The notes: generated by a model from the letters alone, not told the origin. Shown: positions 40,046 to 55,521, numbered from the stretch's first letter. The stretch is 64,000 nt of DNA from Dromaius novaehollandiae (GCF_036370855.1 NC_088108.1:8889448-8953447), one strand, 5' to 3'. Made by a program: numbers and translations.

Positions 40046-43000
40046 AGTAAGCACTAGTAAAAGTTAAAAAATGCTCAGAAAACTTTAATCTATTTTTGAT
40101 CACTCTCTATTACCACAGAGCAAGACAATGGAAATTTTTAAATACATTGCTTGAAAATCTAATCTTTACTTAATGATCATAGTTTTTCCAAAATATTCTA
40201 TCAATGGAAGACCACATCCTGTAAGAATGAGAGAGGGGCTTTTATTTCAACTTTCGGGTTTTGTTTAGCATTCTGATTCAGAACAACAGGTTGCTCCAGT
40301 GAAGGGACAGAAGCTGCAGCCGAAGGGCCATCTGCTGAGCTTCTCTCCAGCGAATCCAGTATCAAAAGGAGGATGTGACGGAGCGAGCACCCAGGCAACT
40401 GGGATACACACCATTAACTAAGTGACAGACTGAAGGATGAAAAAATTTCGAGGGACAGTGTAGACAGCCATAACCATTGCATTTTTTAAATCAAAAATCA
40501 GAAAGATGAAGGTATTTGCTATAAACCCGGGAGACTGCTACCATACGCAATGCAAACAGGGCTTGCCTCTAGGTTTTCTTTGCTTTTAAAACAAAACTGT
40601 GGTAATACAGTAGACTGAAACAGTTACTTTCATGTCTTCAGCTTATAAGAAATCCTTTACTTGTTTAATAAAATAAGATTTCCTTAGTCTCCACAGCAGA
40701 GTATTTTTCAGACCAGTTAGAACTCATTGGGGTTTCACCATGTCAGCTCATTTCAACATAAATTTGCTAACCAGCTGTTTCTACTGAAGGTGTTATAATA
40801 CTCTTTGGAGCATGCTACTCCATTATGTTTTCCTTTAGGTAACTTGCACTATTCTTAAATTTGAATTAAGGAAAGTCTATGTATACTCTGCCTATAAGGA
40901 TGTATAACTCAGTGTATCATTTCATATCCCAGCTGTCAACAGAGACAACATTTTTATAATACATGTATTGTGTATGTGCCAGTATGAGATGAATAGTCCT
41001 GTGACTATAATCAATACTGTTCATTCAAACGACTGGCAGTAGCATTTCAGACAACTGGCAATTTCATCAGTTTCACCGCGCTGCCCAAAAATAAACAGCT
41101 TGAAATGAATGAATGATCCTGCGGTTACCTATAAATAATACTAATCTCAATTGTTTGTTTTAGGGGGTTCATCACTGTGAAGCAGAGGAGTTTCATTTTG
41201 GTGCAAAAGGCATGGCAGGCTTCAAGAAACTAATGAAATGCTGAAGAATTATTTTACTGTTGTTTTTTTCCAACCACCCAATTATTTTATTTGCATATAG
41301 GCACTACTGAAAGTGCCAGGATCCCTCCAATGTTACAGCAGAGAGCTCTACAGGGAACTTGCATGATCTCAAGGATTTGCAACCATCTCAAAAGTCAAAC
41401 TGGATTCAGCGAAAGCTCCAATGATCCAATGATCCCGCACCCTGGGGATAACTAACATCAGCTCTGAGGAAACCTGAGCAGTTTTTTTTTTTTCCTTTTA
41501 AACTACTTCAGTGTTTAAATCGCCCACCCTTAAAAGCGTTTCTCAGAGCCAACAGACCAAAGAGCTCAGCGTGAATGAGACTAAAGCTCAGGCTGATGGG
41601 TGTGAGGTGAACCCAGGCAGACGGGGAACAGAAGGGCCCATTCACAAGCCAGTTCACTGCCTCTCTAAAGCGAAATAGCTCTTTTTTAATCATGGTCTAT
41701 CTGCTCCCATCTATTGAAAGCATGGCAGGAGCAGAAAACACAGGAGAAGGATTAAAGACAGTTAACTAAAGGGAAAAAAACCCACATCTCTGCCAAGTCC
41801 AGACCCCAAAGAAAACTAAATCCCTGCACTGAGAAAGAGATCCATTTGGTGTAGCTGAAGGGACTGTTTCTCCCTGGCAGTCTTGCTGGGCCTGTGATCC
41901 ATCAGAGCAACAACACTGCTAGCCAGTCTCTAAGCCTGGGGATCAGAGGGTCAACCACAACTGAGAATATGAACGTATTTCCTCCTCTGCAGGAAAAACT
42001 CCTAACCCATTGGGAAGTACTATGAGGTTTTCTACCCCATTTTTACCTATTAGTAAGGAATCACACTATCCCTGGTGTGTGCTCCAGAGGGAGAGAGAGG
42101 AATGGCCAGTTTTCCCAAGGAAGTAGAGCTGGCACTCATTTGCTTCCAGGTAGGATTTGTGCTGCTATGAGACACCACTGCAGAGAGCTCAATACACCAT
42201 AGGACTGCAGCAGTTTCTTTCTTGCGGACACCCAGGAATGGGAGCCAAAGCCTCTGTCATCTCAGCTCCTTCCTTCAGAGGGCAACACTGCACAGAAACG
42301 CCACCAGATGAGCTCTGCAGAAATGCCTGGGTCCTTTGAATAGATTATCTAGGTAACCAAACTGCTGCTGGACCAGGTTTGAAGAGTCACGTAGTACCAT
42401 CCATAACCATAAACAATCACTTTCCATTCTTACAGCCTGTTGCCAACAATATTTATATGCTGGCAATTAAAATAATCATTAAGTTGCAGCATTATCCAAT
42501 TTACAAGCTTATTGCTATATAATATGTGAAGACAAAGTGAACACATCCAGCCACACCAAGAAAGCATTTCAGTGGGCTGTTTCTGGTATAATGGTCAACA
42601 GTGAAAGGATTAATGACATTAACTCCTTTTGAAGAAGAATACTGGACAAACAGTGGAAACTCACAACCCAGTTGGTGCCTCTATGCCTCGGAGGAATGAG
42701 ACAAGCTGTACTGTGGAAGCTGCCTTTGCAAACAGAAAGTCAATGGCTGTTTAAAATGAAAGCCTTGATTATATTTTTAAAGCAAAATTGTCTGCAGGAC
42801 ATTCATAGAGAAAAGCCAGTTCTTTGAGAATGAGTGAATTTACCAAGCTGCAGTTCTTTGGTTTTGATCATCACTATTTAAGAGTTACTGCTTCCCCCCC
42901 CATATTGGGAATAAATCTCTACACACTTACAACTGTAATCACTGCAGCACTGTATTGTATACTTCTGTGACTGGATTTAAAGTGGGAATCTGTCACAAAA

Positions 43001-44866
43001 AATCTGAACTAACTGGGTAGGAGGATGGCTAAATGGGTAAAATAAAGTCTCAATTTCAGGTAAATGATTAGATAGCAGTGCAGTCTGGTATTACTCAAAT
43101 GTCCCTAATGAGAGCTTCAGTGAACAGTTCTTAGTGGATGCCGGCCTTTGTAAGAGAGCCACCCTCCTGCGATGGGCACTAATCAACCCTTTGCTGGCAG
43201 GCTCAGTGGAGAAGCCAGTGGGCAGCATCTGAACTGTAGGCCCTTCTCTCTCATGCAGAACAAAGTCCTAGAGAGTACCGATCATCCAGGAGGTTTGATC
43301 TTAATCCTTTACACTTCTGTAACATCTTTCATCCAGGAAAGAGACTGGCAGGATAGCATGGCAGAATCTCAAACTGCTAGTGCCCTTCCTACACCTACTT
43401 TGCAGAACAAGGTCTCCTGCCTTTGAGACTTTTCGCAAGTGCATTCCCATACACTGGATTCCACAGCTGAATTTCTGAGAAACTGAAATGATAGATTCAT
43501 ATTTTACATGCAGCTTTGCCCTACCTTCTTCAGAACAGAATTAGTAATCAATAATGAGTAAGTTATTGCCTAGAATGTTTTAATCCCCTTAAAGAGAATC
43601 CTGCAATAAACTGAATTCAACCCAGCAATCTACCCTGGCATACACAGGCCTGATAGAAACATTTTTAGAGACCACATAATAAAAAGGAGGAACCATATAA
43701 ATCCTGCCTGCAATTTTGTCCAAAAAATGCCATTTTTAAATTTGCATGAAGATTCTGATTAATGCAGAGTATTCCAGAGCAGTAGATTCTGGAAGCAATT
43801 AACAAAACAATTCTTATTAACACAGGGAATCTCCAGACATTATCAAGGAAGCATAAAATCTTTTCAGAAAAGTCTGCAGGGAAAATATACTTTAATATCC
43901 AATTGTATTCTCCAGCGTATGCAGAAATTGCCTCAACTCAAATCTGAAAGGCATCTCCTATGAAAGAAAGGCTAACACTGCGGAACACCACAATAAGAAT
44001 TTAAGACAGGAAGTGCAGATAATTTATCTGAATGAGGCTTCCAGGAGAATAAGTGGTTTATGTTGATAATGATCCAAGCTGGAATCTCACCAGGATGCAG
44101 GGGTGAGCAGCATCACTATTCATGATAGGTTCACTATTCATGAAAAATAACAGGGTATTTTTACAGATAATAGGGTAAAATGCTAGCTTTGTGCTTCAGC
44201 CAAAAGACCCTGTTTTGCCAGAGAGCTTTTCTTGGATTAGCTATAGAGTGACTCAGAAAAAGGTGGCATCTTTTTCAATCAGCACTATCATTATTTATCC
44301 AAGCAGGTAAGAGAAGCAATGAGTTAAATTTCACAGAGAAGTCTATGGTCTTCCTTTAATGTCAGCCAGTCTCTATTCATACAAGAATTGCAAAATCCAT
44401 AAACTGATGCAGAGAGAAATAGAAAAGCAGTGAAAGGATCATAGCTAGGAAAATACATATGGGGGGGGCAGGAAAACAGGAAAAAAGAAAAATGAAAATC
44501 TGAGAAGTGGAGGTGGTGTAAGTGACTCCTGTTAAAAGCAAGGTCAGCACTTTGCACTGGAGACTATTTGATTTACTCTATTTTGTTTCAATTGAAAAAC
44601 AAAATCTTTCCTTGGCAGATTCTGCTCTACACAGTCTATTACAGATACTTCTGAGATACCCAGCATCATTTATAAAGGGACACTTATTACTGCTGAACGT
44701 GAACATTTTGTTAAATTTCCCAAAGTTCCGAGCGGAAATATGTGCAACATTAAACAAGGGGGTATTCAGCTGGTATTCAACTTTAGACTTGAAATTTAAT
44801 TGTTGAAGTCAGGGGCCTGGACCACCTGGATAGTCGAGAAGGAGAGGTGGCCTACTGATGAAGACG

Positions 44867-44885
44867 CTCCGAGTCTCCCTCGGAG
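44867..44885. other. Perfect 7-bp inverted repeat (small hairpin)
   Basis: CTCCGAG and CTCGGAG flank a 5-base loop, within a locally GC-richer part of intron 2 (about 44.81-45.06 kb). No function can be assigned; the arm is too short for a miRNA precursor by itself. Confidence 0.5.
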
Positions 44886-47800
44886 AATTCACGGCTGGCC
44901 CAGGTCCCACACCCCTCGCTTACCCAGATGCTCATGGCCAGGAACACCCCACGATGGGCTGCTCTGTTTTCATCCTGCTATGCTCTACCGGCTTCACCCC
45001 TCTGAACTCTCACAAGGCTCCCCCAAATTTATCTTGGTGTAAATCAGATCGAATAAGACCTCATTATAAATCTTGACTGCCCACATTCACCTAATGGGAC
45101 ATGAAGAGGCTTTTTTTTTTTTTCCTCTATTAGAGCAGAGCAATGAAACACTAAAACGTTTTGGTGTCAGTGGTCACTGTAGATCCACGCAATTATGTAT
45201 GACTGCTTGCGATTTCCTTTCATGTTACACAAAACACAACTGTCAGTAAAGCACACCTCTTGCATACAAATGCACATTTTTGAAACAGGACATCACGTTT
45301 GTAGAAAATATTGGTATGTCTACTACACTCTGCATATAGTATAGCTATACTGATTCATGCTTTAAACAAGATAACTCATGCACCTGGAACAGCCAAAGCA
45401 GAATCCTAGAAAACTTCAGGCAGAGTAAACTGGTCTCATTTTGACCAATTTTGGACTCATCCCACTGCCTCTCCAGGTAATAAAGTAAGTGGCTGTAGAT
45501 TGTGTAAAAGACATGCTATACGTACTTTAACTGATAAAAAATTGCTAGTCCATAAAATCCATCACAAACAGCTTGTGCTATATACCCTGAAAAATGCAGT
45601 GAGCCAAAACACATACAAAAAGTTTTTCACATCCATCATCTATATGCCCTTATGTTGAAAAACACAGATTCATGTCTGCAGAAACACTGTTAACTGGTAT
45701 AGGCTTCACTACACTGTTTCTGTCAGGAAAAAGAGGTATATAGCCCAGAAATCATCATCTCCAAAACAAAAAAATTGGCTTCAGCTGGAACCAAACCAAT
45801 TTTTGAAGTCTGAAACAATTTAAAAAGCTGTTGTATTTAATTCACTTTTTTTTTTTAATGACTTTCTGGTCAATCCCAAACTAATCTTTAAAGTCTTTTT
45901 GGAACTGCATCTGAACTGAAAGATTAGCAAGTCACACAACTCCCATCATTTCCAATCATGTGTCTTTCTGAAATCATGCAACATGATGTTCTGGGATAGA
46001 CATCCCCTTCTAGGATAGACAGAACTGCAGTGAGATAACAGCACTACGGAGGAACAAGACCTGAACTGTACAAAGTGTTCAATGTACATATGAGAACTAC
46101 CATTAGTTGTGTCCAATAGTGGTGAGAATCACTCTGCCAGCATAATTGAAATAGGAAAGAAATAGGATTAGCTAGCAAGACCATGTTTACTTTTCTTTAG
46201 TATTGTTTTATATTCACCAAAAGTTATAAATAAACTGTCCTAGAAAACAGCATTTTAAAAAGGAAATTAGAAGTAGGATAGTGGATATTATGCTGACTGC
46301 TTAGTCAGTCAGCATTTCCTCAGGTCCAACTCCTTTTGACATCACTGCAGTGATGGTAGTGAAGCTGCTCTGGCCATGCCACCAGAGCACAGCACAAACA
46401 CTTTGAAGAAAGATGGTCGAGTACATTAAACTTCCAAGACAATTTAGAATCCCCTTAACGGCTCAGATTCAATGTAGGGTTAGACCCCTGGGTCAGTCCT
46501 CTGCAAATCAATGGACACTAATTAGCTCTCACCTATGTGCTGGGAAACAACAGTGCGTATGAACTTGAGTTCTCTAGCCATCGGGCTATTAGAATCCAAA
46601 CTTGGGGATATTAGTGGTAAAGCCTCAGAAGACCCCAAATCCTAAAACTGATAAAAATAACTTCATATCACGTTCTCATTCAGGGAAGCTACGGAAAGTT
46701 CATACCTGAAAAAAAAAAAAAAGCTAATCAATTACCATTCTCCTCAAGCCACCCCACCCCCCCAAAAAAAGGTGTTAAGGATTTTAACATTCACAGCAGG
46801 GTCCAAAGACCAATCAAGATGTGAAGAATCACAGGGTTGCTGCATCCTGACACATGAACATGGCTAATCACTTGAAAAAGCAAGTAGCCTCTGCTTGGAA
46901 ATAGTAATTAAAAGGCACTGGTCTCAGAAGGTACTGAGTGCCAACTCACTTTTACAGAGCTCAGGATGGACAAAGCTGAGTGTCGAAGGCAACCAGGGAT
47001 TTATAGGACTGGACTCTGGATCCTCTTTTCAGCAACCTGGATCAACGTTCTCTTTTTCCCTGGGGTCCCTTAAACCTTCTACACAGGTCAGGGTGAGTTT
47101 TGCCACTGACTTTTGAAAAAGGACTGTAAGACTAAATTTCCCTAATTCCTGCTGTTTAACTTCCCTACCTCTTAGCTGTCTAGTTATCATGCTTTAAATT
47201 GAATTTTGCATTAAGTCTGACTGTCTTCTCTTACAATGTAATGTATCAGCAAGCCCATGTCCACCACTTGCCTTAGATACACTATGGTACCAATTAAGAA
47301 TGTGATCATCAGGAACCCAGTACTACTCACATTAGCTGCTGTAGATGCTACCTGGCAAAGGCCAGCCTCTGAGCAGTTACCCTTCAGGAATCAGTGCTAG
47401 ACTAACACATCCTGCTTTCTCTAGAAAACAGCAGAGGATTCAAAGTCTGAGCTGTGTTCAGAAGGGAACTGCAGCACCTCTCTCTGACTAAAAGATCTGT
47501 GTCAGACATAGAAATCAGAGAAGGCAACAGTCCCTGAAATGCACTGCCCCACATCTCTTGGGAAAGTTAGCTGCTGTGAGATTCAAATTGCAGCACATCC
47601 TACAAGCCTCACTGGGAGAAACCAACAGGCAGTTCTGCTTCCACTGAAGACAGTTTTTTCTCCCACCACTCTAATAAGCAGTCTCAGTGTGGGTCAGGTA
47701 AGCAAATTTGTCAGGCAAATGCTGTGGTGTAGAAACGTAAACTGTACATATAACAAAGATCCAGCAGGCATAGGAGGCAAAGAACTTAATATTGAACTTG

Positions 47801-48099
47801 CTTTCTTTCCAACAGCTTTGCTTATCTCAGGTGAAGAGCTGAAGATGTCTCTTTTGTCAAGTGATAGATTGGCTTTCTGTACAGCTGTGACATGTTCTCC
47901 TAGGTTCATCAGCAGGAATGCATGTCGTCTTCTGGCAAGCACAGCAAATTAGTAAATGCTATTTTGATTTGTTTTTCAGAAGCATGAAGAGTTGTTTTTT
48001 ATTATTTATTTATTTAAAGGAAGGGTGAGGAGTGGAAGAAGCGATCAATAAAATGGAAGAGGCCCTTCTAGCCAAGGCTCTTCAAGTTTTTCCACTGCA

Positions 48100-48280
48100 A
48101 AGTCCTTCAACATCTGTCGATGTAGGTAGATTGTATTACCCTTCCATAAGAGATGGCAAAACTATGCTACCAAAAGTGACGAACTGATTTACTCCAAATC
48201 ACGGTAAAAGCCAGTGGAAAAGCCAATGATTTCCAAAGATAAACCGCTCGACCATGCGACCTGCGGCTAAACACTGGATG
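48100..48280 (-). mobile_element. Possible second MIR-like relic in intron 2
   Basis: The order of diverged segments resembles antisense MIR: a TATTACCCTTCCATAAGAG part, then GATGGCAAAACTATGC, then a GTGACGAACTGATTTACTCC part, an AAATCACGGTAAAAGCCAGT part, and a terminal CGCTCGACCATGCGACC-like part. It is much more diverged than the copy near 58.3 kb. Confidence 0.5.
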
Positions 48281-49449
48281 TTTGCACAAGGCAAAACTAC
48301 CGATGGTAGCAACTCCACAGGTCAGTCCAGGAGATACAGGAGTGAAAATAATGAAATACAGATGGGGTGAAGTATATATGGAATACATACCACCAGACAG
48401 TGGATATACATTTCCCAGATACCATTTCTAAAATAATTATTGTATTAAAAAGGACTCAAGACAGGTGGAATCTCAGTGCAGCCCTACACTTTTTTCCTCA
48501 TTCTTCATCAGAATTTCAAGCGCCACTTGTGACTGAACCCCAACAACACAAGCCCAACACAAGGGCAGGACCAGCCATTCAAATGCAACTGCAGAACTTA
48601 CAAGTGGTCTGAAAGTGGATGCATAAATTGTTTTTGAAGAACATAAAAACAACTTTGAGCATATCTGAAATGTCCAAATAGTCTAGTAAAGTAATTACAC
48701 ACAAGTGATCTGATAGGTCACTCCATTCCAGCAGAAGAGTGCTCACCTGGGCTATCATCCAATTCTAGGAGTGCAATTCACCCTTTTTACAAGTGCCTGG
48801 ACAAGTTACCTGCATCACAGTGTTCCTGCAGGTTGATCCTCATGCATAAGGGCCTCTGTGCCTCCTTTTAGCGTCTGTGACGGCTGCACACTGCCACTCG
48901 CTATTTCAGAAGTGGTTAAGAAGACGAGGAAACAGACCCAGTGCCTCAGAATCCACCAGGAAGACAGGCAGGAGTGACTGCTAGGTGGAGGCATTGACAT
49001 AACTCCTTCCTACATCCACTTCCTTTTTACACAGAAACCTCATCTCCTTTTCCTCTCTCTATGATAGTTTTACCCATGAGGCTTACATCTTGGTGGGAAC
49101 AACCAGAAAGGCACACACTGTCTTTGAATGTTTCACATATAGATACACGCTGACAACTGAAACACTGCAGAACTATTTCCAAACTCACTGAAACAGTCAC
49201 TCCAGAGCACATACTGTGTAGCTCTGTGATAGGTGTTAACATCCGCACTGCAATACCTACAAGCAGCTGAACATGAGCCACTTATTTGGGGTCCTCACAA
49301 TGCAAATTAAAAACTCAAAGATGATTTTGAGTTCGAGGTTCTAAGGCATTTGATATTCTAAAGTTCAACAGTAATATAAAGCAGGTAATACAACTGAGGG
49401 AAGCATACATCTGCCTCTGATGGGAAATACAACACATACTTTTGGAAGA

Positions 49450-49464
49450 CCCCCCCCCCCCCCC
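49450..49464. repeat. C15 tract in intron 2
   Basis: Fifteen consecutive C, broken by one G before three more C; a G tract in the transcript sense. Confidence 0.93.
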
Positions 49465-51148
49465 GCCCATGGATGAAGCATGGAGATTGCTTCACTACAG
49501 TGATCATCATACAGTTTCACAGAAACTGTTTTGATATAGATCAATCATTTCTGGCTTTCCATTTTTAGATTGCTACAGTGTTCTAGTGGAGGTACAAACC
49601 CTTGTATAGCAAATTTAAGCCTCATGACAATAGGTATGGAGTTTTTAAGCTGCCTTATGAGCTCCCTTAGAAGGCAGGCCTTGGCCTTCCAATGATCTAT
49701 ATTGTATGGAATAAAAATTACTGATCACAGGCTGTACCTTGGAATAGCAAACAGGAAACCGACATAAACGTCTTTCTCACAATAAGTGTACCAGAGTTTT
49801 CAAGGATATTGTTCTGTTTGATTTGAAACTGAGCTATAAACAGCTGCTGCTTTAAAATACCATATTCTAGAGCTTGTAAGGATGCCTAACTAAAACAATT
49901 AGCATTCCAAAAGGGGTAATGACAAAATCCATACTTTAGATGGAAAAAATGTTAAATTACCGGATTGTGCCAGAACCAAAAATCATTAAAGATACACCAG
50001 CTCCCTCTCCTACTTTTCACTTCACAGTCTTGCATAACAAACCTACACTTGCAGTAGACTGGCCTCCTACCTCCCAGACACTACCAGGACAGATCCAGTG
50101 TGCAGTGAACCCAAGGGAAAGAAGCCCACCGTCTTCTGTAGTTCTTGGACAGTTCCTGAAACTGAGTACTGCTGTTAAAAGCTACTGTGGCATGCTTGTT
50201 TCCCATCATGGCAACTCCATTTCCTTCTGGAAGTGAACTACAGCTGTCATGCATTTTGTTAGAATTTGGAGTTAGTTGGTAGCTCTCCAACTCATGTTAA
50301 CAGTCCAATGGGTTCTGCAGGCCCAGTGCTATCTAAGAAAGAGCATGAGTTAATCTCTATATTGGCACAAAATCTTTCTGAAATTAAACAAGGAAATTGG
50401 CTTTCTGCATAGTGCTTTACTCTTCACTCGTTTGGTGAATTTCAAAAAAGTGTCCATGTAATAAATAGGGAATTAAGTATAACTGTAACATCTATACAGT
50501 ATGTAAATGCATACATATGTAGCAGAGGAGGAAAGGGGATTCAGCTTCTTTGAAAATTAAGTTACAAAACTCTTAATGAAACAGAATTTCAAATAATATG
50601 GTTCCTTCTAGTGGCACCAAGACCACATTCAGCTTAACGACAATTCTTCTGCTTTGCAATGAAGTGTGGACCAACTTTAATGGAACAACATTCTGCTTCA
50701 CTTTTCCATCTATCCCAAAATTGCAAAAGCTTTGACCCCTGAGCTAAAACCAGCTTATTTTCATTGTCACACAGCAGTAACACGCAATGTTTGAGGAAGC
50801 TTCATAGCATCAAAGGCATTTTTTGGATCAGTAATGAAGAGAGTTGTGAGGAGAGCACATTTCCAGGTGTTTTACCACAGCATGCTTGGAGAAACCATGG
50901 TGCATTCTTTACTGGGAGAGGTAGGCACTTACCCTGTGGTCTTTATTCAGGCAAAACCACCAGCATATAGCCCAAACTTGGCAAGACTTTCAGAGAGACA
51001 TGCTTATGCTTTTGGCACCAGGGAGCTGACCACTTTCAGCATCAGTGTCCTTTGCCAACTGGACAAAGAATACACAGATGCAAGGGAAGCAAATTATCTG
51101 CCCACTGGCAATAAGAAATGCTGAGCAGTGCCTAGGGAGAAAGTGTGT

Positions 51149-51190
51149 GTGCACACGCACGCATACATGAGCGTATACATATGAGCCTGT
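51149..51190. repeat. Alternating purine-pyrimidine GT/CA stretch
   Basis: An imperfect run of GTGTGTGTGC, then CACACGCACGC, then TACATATGAG-like steps. It alternates purine and pyrimidine almost throughout, an old degenerate CA/TG microsatellite. Confidence 0.7.
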
Positions 51191-52587
51191 GCATCAGGAA
51201 AGGGAATAAATACAGTTAAACTGGAAAAATTTTCCAACATCAGCCCTGTAGTATCATATTTGCAGCATTCTCAGAACAACAAAAGCCAGGCACTTCTTCC
51301 ATTAAAATCTTCTAAGCTGAATTTTAAAAAATAAACACAGGGAGAACAAGGATGATAAAGAATAATTTTCAGAGAATGGCAGAAGTCTGACCTCCTCAAG
51401 AAAGTGCCCAAACAAACAGCTAAAGGATTTCAGCAACTTAAGGTAACTACGTGATTATATTTCCCTCTTTTATTTCTGAAAGAACAAGTGCCTGTGGGAG
51501 AGAAAGGGGAGAAAAAACTACACATCAAAATTTGGCAAAATATAAAAAAACCAGCCTTCTGGATTAGGAAGATATATAAGAAATGACTTAAAAAAAATTA
51601 ATGGGACAAGAATTTGCAGCTGATAGGTTCGGCTTAGCAGAAAGAGGGAATCTGCTTGTAGATTAAGTAGATTCTGCAATCAAAGTCCCTTTTCTCCGGT
51701 ACACATCCCACCACTATCATTACATGATCAACAGATTTTTTTACAAATGCTAATGCTTTCTAACAGATAATCTCCATGGAATTTCTCAAAAGATTGAGTT
51801 TGCTTTTCTAAATATTTCTTGCAAATTGTATATAATCCAAGAGCACATTTGTTGGCTGTAAAGGTGTACAACAGCAATTTTTTGCAATGACAGTGCAGAG
51901 AGGGAATATGAGATCTGTGTGCTAATGAGCTGACACTGCAGAGGCTAGAGCAGTGTTAGTATAGTGTACTACAAGTGCAGAGCAGAAAGGCATACGCGGG
52001 TTATTTCTAGGGAATATGATCTACAGAACTGTACGCATAATTCAACATTAATACTAACACCCTCCATCAGAGGTTATAATAAAAACATGAAGAATGCCTG
52101 ACTGATGAATTTATACATTTGAGCTGTTATACTCGTACCATTTTGAAAAAGACAGCTCATTCCCTTTGTGAGCAATTTTGAAGGAAAGATATGCCATTCA
52201 TGATTTACTTCATTTTATCCATATGCAGCTCAAGTTAACTTTTTCCTTTTTGTTTTCTCTAATGACAGAAAGCTGCATATTTTAAGAGATGAATAAACTC
52301 CCCAAACCAACCAATAAACTTTAATTCACCTTTAAATACAGTGGAATTTTCATCAGTGTTTGCATTTACTTTCTATGAAGATATCACACAGCTAAATAAA
52401 TAGCCAAGTAGATAGGTAGACAGCAGATGCATACTGTATGCGCGCGCTGAGTAAGTGTAAATTAAATACATATAGAGAAGCTCAGTGTTAGCGGTGAAGC
52501 AGGGAATACAGAGGTTGTACACGAAAATCAGATTAAGCATCATTTAACTGAAAAGCAAATGAGAGGGAGGGGCTTAGGGCAGGGGTT

Positions 52588-52603
52588 CCCCCCCCCCCCC
52601 CCC
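52588..52603. repeat. C16 tract in intron 2
   Basis: Sixteen consecutive C on the plus strand give a G tract in the GRIA3 transcript. Confidence 0.93.
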
Positions 52604-55329
52604 ATTTGCTTCTAAACAAGTTTGCTCTCATCATGGGATATTGCCAAATCAACCCTATTGGAGGTGGGCTTTATATTTCTGGCTCACGAGCATACTTCAG
52701 AAGAGATTTTTTTCCTGCCTCTGGAATGCACCAGATTGCACCAAGCAGGCAGGATGTGCAGTTGTACAGTGAGAATATGAGTCTTTCCTGAACAAAGCCC
52801 CCCCTCAATCCCTGCACACATTAACATTTATTACAGTCACTGTCATCTACTTCAGAGCAAGGGGGAATGCAAAGGATTAGCTAATGGCTACTGACTAGCA
52901 CAGGCGCTAGGCTCAACCTACACATGCTACTTTCTCTGATTTCCTTTCAGTTTCTTTACATATCCCACCACAAAGTCAGTTGCAGCCTTTCTCTCCAGTG
53001 AAGGCAGTCAGAGTCACTGCAGGTTTCTCTTATATGGATCCCTGCCAATTGCAAATATTGATCAAAAGGTTGTGTGACAGCACTCGAGACAATTTATGCT
53101 TATCTTCAGTAGAAGTAAAAATGTTGTGGAAAGGATTCCTTCATGGATACAGCAGTACCCTGAAATTATCTGCCACTCCACTAGAAAGCGAGGATGTGAT
53201 TAAGGATACTTGGGCCAGAATGTTTTACACGTTAGCCATGTAGCATGATGAGCTATTAGTTCATCCTCATGCATTGATATGTATGAGCATCCTGATTTTC
53301 AAAGATAATTGCTTACAGATCTGAAAAGAGCAACTGTTCTCAATGATTGGTGACTTGGACTCACTATACAATTTTCCTACCAACAGTATTACTAGATGGT
53401 TGGCGTTGCTACAGACAAGGTCACCTTTCCATTTTCTTCCTTCTGTTTCTTTTTTCACATCTGCTATTTTTAAATAGGTTACTATAGGCTGGTATTCTCT
53501 GGCCCAAGGTTTCTCCAGAGATTTAAGTTTTCCAAATTTTCCTGCATTAGTAGTAAGTCTGTTGGAATATGTAGCCTGATACTACAGAAAATCGACTCAT
53601 ATTGCTAAATCGCCATAGCTTTCACTAAGCAATGACAAAAATCATTAGCTGTCAGAAGATGAGGAGCACACTAACTAAATAATACATTGACTGCCTCTGA
53701 ATGACCGTGTGCTTCACTTGTCTTGGTGGGATCTGTGCAGAAGTCCTAGCAGAACTTTTAAAAAACAATTAATAATTAATCAGTCAAGCAGTTTAATGTA
53801 TTTAGTTTAAATCCACATAATTGATATTTAGGAAACTATGCTTGAGATACAGCCTCTTGAAGGGATTACACTGATTAAGGATTAATAGTCAGATGTTTAT
53901 TGTAAGAGCTATTGAGGCAGGATAGGATTAGTAAAATAAGATGCAAAGTACAGCCACACTTATTTACCCCTTTTTTTCCACTTTACTGAGTATTTTAATT
54001 GGATATTATATAATTAACCCCCCCACCCCCCAAGTTTTAAAGGTCCTAATTCAAAGCCCTTTTAAAAGTCTGATGCTGCACTAACAAGAAGCAATCACAT
54101 GGGGGTATGTTAGAACATCAGCCCACAATTTCTCTGAGTATTTCCTTATTGTATATTTTCCAACCATGAGTTATCTCAGAAAATATTTTATTCTTCCTGG
54201 AATTTCAGATATCTACTTTTCTAGCCTTCCTATTATACAGGAGAAGACTATAAGAACTATTCTAACCCCCAAAAAGAAAAATTAAAGAAATAAGATATTC
54301 AAATAATGACATTGTTTTAAAATAACAAATAATATCTTTCAGGACTCCACATTAGTAAGATGCCTCATCTTCAGAAAAATCCTATACTGAGAGTATATGA
54401 ACAGCAATTGTGCTCATAACGCAAAGTTGGTACGTGGCAGTCTGAGGTCCGTTAGATCATGTACAGACATATTTCTGCGTATTGCAAAATATATATGACT
54501 ACCTCCCAATAAGACTCCATACATTTTCAAAGGTTTATGAAAAAAAATGTTAAAAAGTTCATTTAGACCCAACAGCAAAGCCAACATTCAGAAACTACTA
54601 TTGGTAAATGAATGCTTTTTTAAATGCAGAACACACATCAGTCTTTTTAGAAAGGGATTTCTCTTTTTAAACACCACATTATCACTACTCAAAGTTCTGT
54701 TTTGCTTCTTTTGTTAATAAAGGCTCAAATTATACACATGCATTGCTTGTGCAAAGCTATTATTCATAATGCTAAGGATTCTGATTCTGCTTTCTCTCCC
54801 TTCAGCTCTAGCGGTATTCATTAGTTTATAGCCTCATCAGTTTTTAACCAGGACTTTCACTGTGAAGAAAAAACAAAACAAAGCAAAACGGTATTTTAGA
54901 GCAGAGAAGGCATGTAAGCCCCTCCAGTTCTGTCTCAAGGTCACTTGTAAACAGCCGTTTCTGTTTTACTCCTACATGGTATTATTTGCAAATTATGCTG
55001 TTTCACACAGCTAGGCTGTAGCCTTAACAAAAAAGGGATGTTACTTCAGCAAGAATTCACTAATCACGGCTGCACAACGCTGCTATATAAGTAATGCAGT
55101 TGTTTTTCTGTAAAACAAACCTAAAGGGGGGAAAAGAAGTGGTAAGGGAACTTTCCCTAAGATATTATTCGACCATATAATGCTGCAAATCCACTAACCG
55201 TCACGTCAGTACACACACGCGCACACATTTGTTGCACTGCATCGTACGAATGGTAACTCTAGGCCACCGGGAAGAAACTGAAGGTAAAGATGGGTAACGA
55301 GGAAATGATTTTTAAAAGGCACGTATTTA

Positions 55330-55521
<192 letters not shown>

